DNA from: CAYIEP01 sp964362515
Lineage (GTDB): Bacteria; Patescibacteriota; Minisyncoccia; UBA6257; UBA9933
DNA: 7,458 bases
Reading direction: 5' to 3'
Assembly (NCBI GenBank): GCA_964362515.1
Contig: CAYIEP010000029.1
Span: 1-7,458 of the forward strand
The notes beneath the pieces were generated by a model, which did not search any database, was not told where the DNA came from, and worked only from the letters and a program-made list of their open reading frames with translations. Positions within the stretch are counted from its first letter, which is position 1. Each line of letters opens with the position of its first letter. The translations under genes and the position numbers were made by a program. Below, piece after piece: positions 1 to 4,619 of the stretch.

Positions 1-195
1 AATTTTATCTTCAAGCTCGATTTCTTTGGCAATCGTGACTCCGTCTCTGGTAATAATCGGGGCGCCGTAGCCTTTTTCCAAAACAACCGCGCGACCCTTT
101 GGGCCTAAAGTTGTTTTTACCGCGTCCGCCAATTTATCAACGCCTTTTTTAAGAGAATTTCTCGCTTTTTCGCCGAATAAAATTTGTTTAGCCAT
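1..195 (-). CDS. groEL: GroEL chaperonin, N-terminal fragment (runs off the window)
   Basis: This is the first 65 codons of the 60-kDa chaperonin that folds proteins inside the GroEL-GroES cage in the cytoplasm. Translating the minus strand from the ATG at 193-195 gives MAKQILFGEKAR, followed by the family hallmarks TTLGPKGR and GAPIITRDGVTIAKEIELED, which form the start of the equatorial ATP-binding domain. The GPKGR and DGVT segments contact nucleotide in the family. The gene continues past base 1, so the rest cannot be assessed. It starts 6 nt after the groES stop codon with no recognisable SD, so translation is probably coupled to groES on one transcript. The match is clear despite the short length. 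Confidence 0.95.
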   Translation of the reverse strand, partial: MAKQILFGEKARNSLKKGVDKLADAVKTTLGPKGRAVVLEKGYGAPIITRDGVTIAKEIELEDKI

Positions 196-201
196 AATAG
201 T

Positions 202-492
202 TTATTCAATAATCGCCAATATATCGTCTTCATCGCCGACCAAATATTTTTTGCCTTCTATTTCTATCTCATCGGGGCCGTATTTTTTAAACAGAACAAT
301 GTCTCCGATTTTTACCGACATCGGCATTTTCTCGCCTTTGTCGTTTATTTTTCCCGACCCAACCGCCGTTATTTTCCCTTTAATTGGTTTTTCCTTTTCC
401 ACTGTTTCCGGAAGAACTATGCCTGATTTGGTTGTTTTTTCTTCTTCAACCGGCTCAAGAAATATATGATTTGAAAGAGGTTTTATATTCAT
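202..492 (-). CDS. groES: GroES co-chaperonin
   Basis: This is a 96-aa 10-kDa chaperonin, the heptameric lid of the GroEL cage, of typical length for the family. The N-terminal strand IKPLSNHIFLEPVEEE is followed by the mobile loop at about residues 17-32. Its SGIVLPET contains the hydrophobic IVL tripeptide that docks onto GroEL apical domains. The C-terminal half shows the usual core, with KIGDIVLFKKYG and the closing DILAIIE. The start at 490-492 is fixed by the MNIKPL N-terminus. No SD precedes it, and a promoter lies so close that the mRNA should be nearly leaderless. It forms a bicistronic unit with groEL. The usual CIRCE operator (TTAGCACTC-N9-GAGTGCTAA) is absent upstream. Confidence 0.97.
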   Translation of the reverse strand: MNIKPLSNHIFLEPVEEEKTTKSGIVLPETVEKEKPIKGKITAVGSGKINDKGEKMPMSVKIGDIVLFKKYGPDEIEIEGKKYLVGDEDDILAIIE

Positions 493-500
493 AGTACTTA

Positions 501-528
501 ATTTTATAAAAAATTAAAAATTTGTCAA
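501..528 (-). promoter_or_regulatory. groES-groEL promoter, predicted leaderless
   Basis: On the minus strand, a perfect TTGACA (523-528) is separated by 16 nt from TAAAAT (501-506). A TATAAA at 503-508 is an alternative with a 14-nt spacer. The -10 box ends 8 nt before the groES ATG, so transcription should begin about 2-4 nt upstream of the start codon. It lies downstream of the tmk terminator, as expected for an independent chaperonin operon promoter. Confidence 0.7.
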
Positions 529-598
529 TCCCGTAGGAAATTAAATATTTTTCACCGACTTTGAGAGAGAAAATATTTTTCTTTATTTTCCTACGGGA
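529..598. repeat. 12-nt inverted repeat abutting the groES -35 box
   Basis: TCCCGTAGGAAA (529-540) is perfectly inverted as TTTCCTACGGGA (587-598), 46 nt apart. AAATATTT at 543-550 and 571-578 could extend the stem after an internal loop. The proximal arm touches the -35 TTGACA directly. The repeat could be an operator for a heat-shock or other regulator, or an intergenic palindromic repeat. It is not followed by a U-tract on either strand, so a terminator role is unlikely. The function is not known. Confidence 0.55.
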
Positions 599-612
599 GC
601 AAATTTTTGAAA

Positions 613-638
613 ATTAAAAACCAGCCTTAGTGACTGGT
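613..638 (-). terminator. Rho-independent terminator downstream of tmk
   Basis: On the minus strand, ACCAGTC-ACTAA-GGCTGGT forms a 7-bp stem (620-638, one G-U pair) with a 5-nt loop, followed by a T-rich run reading TTTTTAATTTT. It sits about 40 nt past the tmk stop codon and before the groES promoter, separating the two transcription units. Confidence 0.8.
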
Positions 639-676
639 CTCGACTGCTTGTATTTTTATTTGTTAAATCTATTAAA

Positions 677-1321
677 CTAATTTAGGGTCTCCGTTATGAT
701 TTTTAAGACTTCTCCTTTTACTTCTTTTTCTTTTTTCCTCGTCGTATCAATGAGTCTCCAATTTTTCTTATATCTTTTTGACTCATGATACTGCTGTAAA
801 AATCCTCTCCTCACCCTTGTGTGGAATTCCATTTCTTCTTCGTCAAATCTTGTTATTAATCCGTCAGCGCTTTTTCTTTTTCTTAAAATTCCCACTGACG
901 GGTCAACATCAAGATAAATCGTCAAATCGGGCTCAAGGCCGGATTTGGCAAGATAGTTAATCCGGTTGAAAATTTCGGAAAACTCGTGCCGATTCCTGCC
1001 AAAAATCTGATAAGCGACGGTTGACGCGTCAAACCTGTCGCTGATGACGTGATTTTTGGATTCAAGCGCGGGCATAATAAGATTTTCGACATGTTCCGCT
1101 CTTGCGGCGCAAAATAAAAACAACTCCGTTAAAACAGACATGTTTTTATTATTTTTGTCCATTAGAACAGCTCTTATTTCTTCACCGACTTTTGTTCCGC
1201 CGGGCTCGCGAGTAAAAATTACATTATTACGGTTAGAAAATCTTTCCCTTAAATAATTCAAGCAACTGCTTTTACCAGACCCTTCGGGTCCTTCAAAAAC
1301 TATAAACTTTCCTTTTGCCAT
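677..1321 (-). CDS. tmk: Thymidylate kinase (dTMP kinase)
   Basis: This 214-aa enzyme phosphorylates dTMP to dTDP with ATP in the dTTP synthesis pathway, in the cytoplasm. Its length is normal for the family. Visible motifs are the P-loop GPEGSGKS (residues 11-18), TREPGGT (37-43) for dTMP binding, SDRFDAS with the DRF motif (95-97), the PDLTIYLDVDP strand (131-141) and a basic LID-like stretch RKRKSADG from about residue 147. The start is well supported, because GGAGGA at 1329-1334 sits 8 nt before the ATG. That makes it one of the few genes here with a strong SD. It lies 64 nt after the DUF2238-like gene and is followed by a clear terminator. A TTGACA at 1357-1362 lacks a convincing -10 box, so it may be cotranscribed with its upstream neighbour. 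Confidence 0.97.
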   Translation of the reverse strand: MAKGKFIVFEGPEGSGKSSCLNYLRERFSNRNNVIFTREPGGTKVGEEIRAVLMDKNNKNMSVLTELFLFCAARAEHVENLIMPALESKNHVISDRFDASTVAYQIFGRNRHEFSEIFNRINYLAKSGLEPDLTIYLDVDPSVGILRKRKSADGLITRFDEEEMEFHTRVRRGFLQQYHESKRYKKNWRLIDTTRKKEKEVKGEVLKIITETLN

Positions 1322-1385
1322 TACCCTGTCCTCCGTGTATTAGTTAAGATTGCTTATGTCAAAGTACAGCTTTCCCCCGATTTTG

Positions 1386-1994
1386 TCAATATTTTGTATA
1401 ATCGCGCCCTATCCTCGATTTAAAAATTATCAAACCTAATACGCCGGCGGTAATTCCAAATAAATTCATTATTAAGTCCCAAACCGTGTCCTTAATAATA
1501 AATTTTCCGTAATAACCCATCATTTGAGTTTTAAAAAATGTGTCGCCGAAAAATTGAAATAATTCCCAAAGAAAACCGCCGATAATTACCAAAACTGCCG
1601 ATAAAATTATTGATTTTTTAAAATTCCATTCGTACCAATTAAAACCAAAACGACCAAGAGCCATCACGGAAAGAAAAGGCGTAATAAAATGAAGAAGCTT
1701 GTCATATTCTAATCCGATTTTGTAAAAATTATAAAAACCGAGCGCGCCCAAACCGTTTAATAATAAAGCGGTAATTAAAACATTTTGAAAAAACTTTAAA
1801 GTTTTTTGTTTTAGAGGGTCGTCCGGAAATTTAAAAATCAGACTTGGCAAAATAATCAAAAAGGCCGAGATAAAAGCCATTACTCCCATAAATTGAGGCC
1901 GATAAAATTCTGGAAACCATTCTCGTTTTCCAAAAATAAGAATTAGTCCGGCAATCACGAAAATTGCTACTGTAAATTTAATCGCTTTCTTCAT
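1386..1994 (-). CDS. DUF2238/YjdF-like integral membrane protein
   Basis: This is a 202-aa polytopic membrane protein. Hydrophobic segments lie at about residues 7-22, 36-54, 70-91, 98-114, 127-147 and 175-191. It carries the conserved polar residues typical of the DUF2238 (YjdF) family, which is distantly VanZ-like: YDKLLHF (97-103), an acidic/aromatic WELFQFFGD within or next to a membrane helix (143-151), and KDTVWDLIMNLFG (168-180). The conserved His, Glu and Asp residues suggest a membrane-embedded polar site. The family has no established biochemical function. An in-frame stop lies just upstream of the ATG at 1992-1994, and only a weak AAGAAG precedes it. It lies 64 nt from both rmuC and tmk, so an rmuC-yjdF-tmk transcript is plausible. 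Family assignment rests on motif memory, without a search. Confidence 0.75.
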   Translation of the reverse strand: MKKAIKFTVAIFVIAGLILIFGKREWFPEFYRPQFMGVMAFISAFLIILPSLIFKFPDDPLKQKTLKFFQNVLITALLLNGLGALGFYNFYKIGLEYDKLLHFITPFLSVMALGRFGFNWYEWNFKKSIILSAVLVIIGGFLWELFQFFGDTFFKTQMMGYYGKFIIKDTVWDLIMNLFGITAGVLGLIIFKSRIGRDYTKY

Positions 1995-2058
1995 CTTCTT
2001 TTGGTTTATTCAAAGCAACCGGCTCCATGCCAACGGCTTTGCCGGTAATTTTCAAAAA

Positions 2059-3060
2059 TTATTCCAATTTTTTAATATCCTCTGTTTCTATCTCGGTTAA
2101 TTTATCGGTTCTTTCTTTTAATAATTCAAGCCGTTTATCCGAATCTTCGTAAGACGACCGGGCATCATTAAGATGTTTTCCTAATTTATTAAAACTTTCA
2201 CTTAATTTTTGAGCATCAGAAGTAATTCTATTTATTTTTTTGATAAAATCTTGTGTTTTACGACCAAGTTGAAGATCACGCGCCCAACTTTGAATAACTT
2301 GTAATGTTAAATAAAAAGTATTTGGGGAAGATAAAACTATTCTTTTTAAATGGGCATAATTACTTATCTCTGGTAGAGAATTAATAATTTCAAAAAAAAC
2401 TGCTTCGGCCGGTATATACATTAAAGCAACATCAACCGTGCCCTCGGAAGGAAGAATATATTTTTGAGAAATATCATCTATTTCCCTTTTTATCTCAATA
2501 GCAAAAGATTTTTTAGCTATTTCTCTTTCACTATCACTCTTTGCCTCAATCATACGTTCAAAGTGGTCGTGAGGAAATTTGGCATCTATGGGCAAAATTT
2601 TACCGTCGGGCAATTTCAAAATCGCATCAACCGCCTCACCGCTTTTAAAAAAATACTGTAAAGAAAACATATCTTTCGGAAAATATTGCGAAAGAATATG
2701 TTCCAGCGCCAATTCTCCCCAACGACCGCGTAATTTCGGAGTACGAAAAATTTGTTGAAAAGAAGATACATCCTTAAGAGAATCTCCCATTTCCTTAATA
2801 ACAGCATCTACTTTGGTAATACCAACAGTAAAATCCGAAATTTGTCGATTAATCCCTTGCGTGGTTCTTTCCGAGCTTTCCCGATTTTCTTTTAATCCCT
2901 CGTTAAGCGTTCGGGTAATTTCATTGATTTGGTTATGAAGCATTAAAAGCGATTGGTCATCTCCCTTGGATTGTTTCAACCGCATCTGAAAAAACCAAAA
3001 AAACGCAATAAAACCGGTAATTAAAACCGCTAAAATAATTATTGAGAAAATTATTTCCAT
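2059..3060 (-). CDS. rmuC: DNA recombination protein RmuC
   Basis: RmuC is a predicted nuclease-fold protein that limits recombination at inverted repeats. Its reaction is not well defined. The 333-aa protein starts with one N-terminal membrane anchor (residues 4-25). A predicted coiled coil follows (about 35-100). The RmuC domain then shows RGRWGELALE (111-120), a VDAILKLPDGK strand followed by LPIDAKFP (144-163; resembles a PD-(D/E)xK core with D and DAK residues) and MYIPAEAVFF (214-223). The C-terminal helical tail is charged and coiled-coil-like. The length is at the short end for RmuC. No SD precedes the ATG at 3058-3060. An extended -10 element ends 8 nt upstream, so the mRNA is probably leaderless. 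Past the stop, the frame stays open for 26 more codons, reported as a finding. Confidence 0.93.
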   Translation of the reverse strand: MEIIFSIIILAVLITGFIAFFWFFQMRLKQSKGDDQSLLMLHNQINEITRTLNEGLKENRESSERTTQGINRQISDFTVGITKVDAVIKEMGDSLKDVSSFQQIFRTPKLRGRWGELALEHILSQYFPKDMFSLQYFFKSGEAVDAILKLPDGKILPIDAKFPHDHFERMIEAKSDSEREIAKKSFAIEIKREIDDISQKYILPSEGTVDVALMYIPAEAVFFEIINSLPEISNYAHLKRIVLSSPNTFYLTLQVIQSWARDLQLGRKTQDFIKKINRITSDAQKLSESFNKLGKHLNDARSSYEDSDKRLELLKERTDKLTEIETEDIKKLE

Positions 3061-3068
3061 TTAAATTA

Positions 3069-3077
3069 ATTCTATCA
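3069..3077 (-). promoter_or_regulatory. Extended -10 promoter of rmuC, predicted leaderless
   Basis: The minus strand reads TGATAGAAT, an extended -10 (TGN plus TAGAAT). The -10 hexamer at 3069-3074 ends 8 nt before the rmuC ATG. A TTGTCA at 3097-3102 is too far away (22-nt spacer) to be a standard -35, but extended -10 promoters can work without one. A start site about 2 nt before the ATG is predicted. Confidence 0.55.
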
Positions 3078-3119
3078 CAAGAAACAAATTTTTTCCTGAC
3101 AATTTTATCGCTGGAATAA

Positions 3120-3135
3120 TCCGTCAGCTGACGGA
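3120..3135. repeat. 16-bp perfect palindrome, REP-like copy 1
   Basis: TCCGTCAGCTGACGGA is perfectly self-complementary. A 20-nt block around it, TAATCCGTCAGCTGACGGAC, recurs exactly inside the palindromic element at 3956-4073 (palindrome 3988-4003). Both copies are intergenic and in the same orientation. This copy lies between the small-ORF terminator and the rmuC promoter. Confidence 0.85.
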
Positions 3136-3144
3136 CTGGTTCCG

Positions 3145-3162
3145 AAAAACACTCGCCCGAGT
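3145..3162 (-). terminator. Compact intrinsic terminator after the 50-aa membrane ORF
   Basis: On the minus strand, ACTC-GGGC-GAGT (3151-3162) forms a 4-bp stem, or 5-bp with a 2-nt loop, followed directly by GTTTTT. It lies about 16 nt after the stop codon of the small ORF at 3179-3331, which fits termination of that transcript before the separate rmuC promoter. The stem is short, so efficiency is uncertain. Confidence 0.6.
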
Positions 3163-3178
3163 TCTTTATTTATGTGTT

Positions 3179-3331
3179 TTATTTCTTAGTTATTTGCTGC
3201 CAAAGCCAAACAGCGGCCAAAATTCCGACAATAAGCCAGACAATCCAAGTTAATCCGGCAAACCAGCCGAAAGACTGCATCATCCCGCCGCCGACTCCTC
3301 CTTCATAATTCCCCATCATAAAATTCGTCAT
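3179..3331 (-). CDS. 50-aa Gly/Met/Trp-rich single-pass membrane protein
   Basis: This small ORF runs from the ATG at 3329-3331 to the TAA at 3179-3181. The first half is flexible and rich in Gly and Met, with MTNFMMGNYEGGVGGGMM. The second half is one strong transmembrane helix (about residues 22-44), including TWIVWLIVGILAAVWLW, and it ends in the basic tail QQITKK. This is a positive-inside cue that puts the C-terminus in the cytoplasm. I recall similar Met/Gly-rich micro-membrane proteins ending in a WLVxL-type helix from Patescibacteria genomes, often near metal or redox genes, with no known function. No SD is seen. An in-frame MMG start at residue 5 is an alternative. It lies 70 nt after the His/Cys-rich gene and is followed by a terminator, so the two probably share a transcript. 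Frame, hydropathy and context argue that it is real. Confidence 0.7.
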   Translation of the reverse strand: MTNFMMGNYEGGVGGGMMQSFGWFAGLTWIVWLIVGILAAVWLWQQITKK

Positions 3332-3357
3332 ATTAGTAATTAGTAGTAGTAATTAGT
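3332..3357. repeat. Short direct repeats of a TAGTAATTAGT type
   Basis: The stretch is built from ATTAGT/TAATTAGT units (attagtaattagtagtag, then taattagtg), immediately upstream of the small ORF and next to a 20-bp palindrome that is also made of CTAGT units. It resembles a degenerate low-complexity repeat or a cluster of protein-binding half sites. No function can be assigned. Confidence 0.5.
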
Positions 3358-3358
3358 G

Positions 3359-3378
3359 ACTAGCCACTAGTGGCTAGT
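3359..3378. repeat. 20-bp perfect palindrome upstream of the 50-aa ORF
   Basis: ACTAGCCACTAGTGGCTAGT is exactly self-complementary, and the symmetry breaks at the next base on either side. As RNA it would form an 8-bp stem with a 4-nt loop. No T-tract follows on the minus strand, so it is a poor terminator. Its dyad symmetry and position, 23 nt past the His/Cys gene stop and 27 nt before the small ORF, make an operator or an RNA processing site possible. Confidence 0.75.
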
Positions 3379-3401
3379 AAATTTTATTAATAATTCGGCC
3401 T

Positions 3402-3899
3402 TTAATTGTTTTTCTCAAAAATTATTTCTATTTTATCTTTGTCCTTCATCATATAATTTTCAAACTCGGAATTCTCGCTCCCGTTAACCAGCATTTTTAC
3501 TCTACCCTCTTCTCCGTTGCATTTATCAAAAATACAATTGCTATTGAATTGTTTTTCCCAAACTTCAAAAAATTTCTTGAGCTTAATGTCTTTTTCCGAA
3601 ACTATGCCTTTAAATTCCAGATGAATAACGCCGCTGTCGTCATGCGTATGAAGCGGCGAGTGAACCGCTCCTAAACCGATATTAGACGGAATTTTTTGGT
3701 TTTCTCCTAAAATCTTTATTTTAATTTCCGAATGCCAATGTATTCCGCGATTGGAGATTATTTTATTTTGCCGTTCTTGATTATTTGAATCCGGAAGATT
3801 GTCGGATTTATTAATTTTTGAAAATCCCCAGAAAGCGGCCGCCGCCACCGCTAAAATCACTATTCCTATTTTTATGTTTTTTTCAATTTTTTTATTCAT
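3402..3899 (-). CDS. Membrane-anchored His/Cys-rich protein, possible metal binder
   Basis: The 165-aa protein has an N-terminal signal anchor (about residues 9-27, after a Lys-rich start) and an otherwise soluble, presumably extracytoplasmic domain. The domain carries IHWHSEIKIKI (His54, His56), then SPLHTHDDSGVIHLEF (His84, His86, Asp87, Asp88, His93), with His80 just before it. A Cys pair follows (Cys122, Cys127, CIFDKC), then MLVNGSENSEFENYMM near the C-terminus. The pattern matches an uncharacterised family I recall from Patescibacteria and some archaea. The clustered His, Asp and Cys residues suggest metal binding or thiol chemistry, which is inference. A TTGCCT-N17-TAAGAT promoter ends 9 nt before the ATG and there is no SD, so the transcript is probably leaderless. 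Its neighbours are a DsbA-like protein and a CAAC membrane protein on one side and a micro-membrane protein on the other. Confidence 0.85.
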   Translation of the reverse strand: MNKKIEKNIKIGIVILAVAAAAFWGFSKINKSDNLPDSNNQERQNKIISNRGIHWHSEIKIKILGENQKIPSNIGLGAVHSPLHTHDDSGVIHLEFKGIVSEKDIKLKKFFEVWEKQFNSNCIFDKCNGEEGRVKMLVNGSENSEFENYMMKDKDKIEIIFEKNN

Positions 3900-3908
3900 G
3901 TTTTTATA

Positions 3909-3937
3909 ATCTTATCCGATAATACATTGTTAGGCAA
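3909..3937 (-). promoter_or_regulatory. Promoter of the His/Cys-rich gene, predicted leaderless
   Basis: The minus strand reads TTGCCT (3932-3937), 17 nt, then TAAGAT (3909-3914); each box matches its consensus at four positions. The -10 box ends 9 nt before the ATG at 3897-3899, giving a predicted leader of about 2 nt. This is the same spacing seen at groES and rmuC. Confidence 0.5.
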
Positions 3938-3955
3938 ATCCACGAATTAGTTATC

Positions 3956-4073
3956 AAACAAACACAAAATTCTTTCTAAAATCTTAATCCGTCAGCTGAC
4001 GGACAGTCCGCCTCCGCCAGAGTGGGCGGATAGCGGACGTGAACGGATTGAAGAAAGAATTTTAGGTTTGTTT
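3956..4073. repeat. 118-nt nested palindromic element (hairpin family, copy A)
   Basis: The outer arms AAACAAAC (3956-3963) with GTTTGTTT (4066-4073), and AAAATTCTTTCT (3966-3977) with its exact complement (4052-4063), enclose AATCCGT/ACGGATT. Nested inside are the TCCGTCAGCTGACGGA palindrome (3988-4003), the GTCCGC/GCGGAC pair (4006-4011 with 4033-4038) and the TCCGCC/GGCGGA pair (4013-4018 with 4025-4030). Flanking blocks TTTCTAAAATCTTAA (3973-3987) and GTGAACGGATTGAAGAAA (4039-4056) recur at the window edge. It fills most of the gap between the CAAC membrane gene and the His/Cys gene, and could also stop transcription of the upstream operon. It looks like a non-autonomous mobile or REP-type element. 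Confidence 0.8.
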
Positions 4074-4085
4074 AAGGTTTTGGGT

Positions 4086-4616
4086 TTACTTAATAACCGG
4101 TTCGCACGCTTCCGGCAAGTTTATTTTTTTCGCCATTAAAAATATTGAAAAAGCGAGGATTACAACGCCCAAAACTCCAAATTCCATGCCGTTAAAAGGC
4201 AAAAAACCCAAAAATCCGGCGGTTGCTCCGATTCCGAAAATTGAAGAAAGGATTACCGAACCGCAAGCGGCGCAACCGACTCCTAAAAGCCCAAAAATCA
4301 TTCCAAAAAAACTTAAACCGGCGGATTTATAAAATTTTATCTTCCTTTTAACGTAATAAATCAAGAGCGTGATATTTACGGCAAAAAGAAAAGATATAAG
4401 AACCGTAATAATCGCCGAAAAAAGACCGAAACTTTCTTTAAGAATATTAAATGAAGAAAAAATCAGATTTAATTTGTCTTTAAGGCTGATTGTCGGAGAA
4501 ATCAATAAATCCGAAAAAAAAGAAATATTGGAGAGCCAGGCGGAAAATAGAAAAACCGATAAAAAAACAAAAACGGCAAAAATCGAATAATAAAAATTGC
4601 CGAAAACCTTTTTCAT
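4086..4616 (-). CDS. Multi-pass membrane protein with an intramembrane CAAC motif
   Basis: The 176-aa protein has hydrophobic segments at about residues 10-29, 62-88, 99-121, 122-140 and 144-162. The signature is GVGCAACGS, with Cys115 and Cys118 in a CxxC arrangement inside or at the edge of a membrane helix. A third cysteine lies in the C-terminal PEACEP (Cys171). It does not look like DsbB or VKOR by the motifs I can recall, and it is not an obvious MerT/MerC. It starts 3 nt after the DsbA-like gene stop with no SD, so the two are probably translationally coupled and act in the same process. A role as the membrane redox partner that re-oxidises or reduces the DsbA-like protein, or as a metal or thiol carrier, is inference. 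No function is established for the family as far as I know. Confidence 0.85.
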   Translation of the reverse strand: MKKVFGNFYYSIFAVFVFLSVFLFSAWLSNISFFSDLLISPTISLKDKLNLIFSSFNILKESFGLFSAIITVLISFLFAVNITLLIYYVKRKIKFYKSAGLSFFGMIFGLLGVGCAACGSVILSSIFGIGATAGFLGFLPFNGMEFGVLGVVILAFSIFLMAKKINLPEACEPVIK

Positions 4617-4619
4617 TTT

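Noticed and set aside
184..469. Plus-strand ORFs of 72-80 aa
   Set aside because: They lie opposite groES, whose product is unmistakable. They are shadows of that gene.
493..676. CIRCE/HrcA operator at groES
   Set aside because: The TTAGCACTC half sites are not present; only an unrelated inverted repeat is seen.
1357..1389. Two TTGACA boxes upstream of tmk as a tandem promoter
   Set aside because: Neither has a convincing -10 at 16-18 nt, so they are not listed as a promoter.
2616..2807. 63-aa minus-strand ORF inside rmuC
   Set aside because: It is another frame of the same strand, within the conserved RmuC domain, with low-complexity composition.
3956..4073. Integron attC site or group II intron end
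   Set aside because: The nested hairpins lack the attC core sites (GTTRRRY-type ends) and intron domain V features that I would expect.
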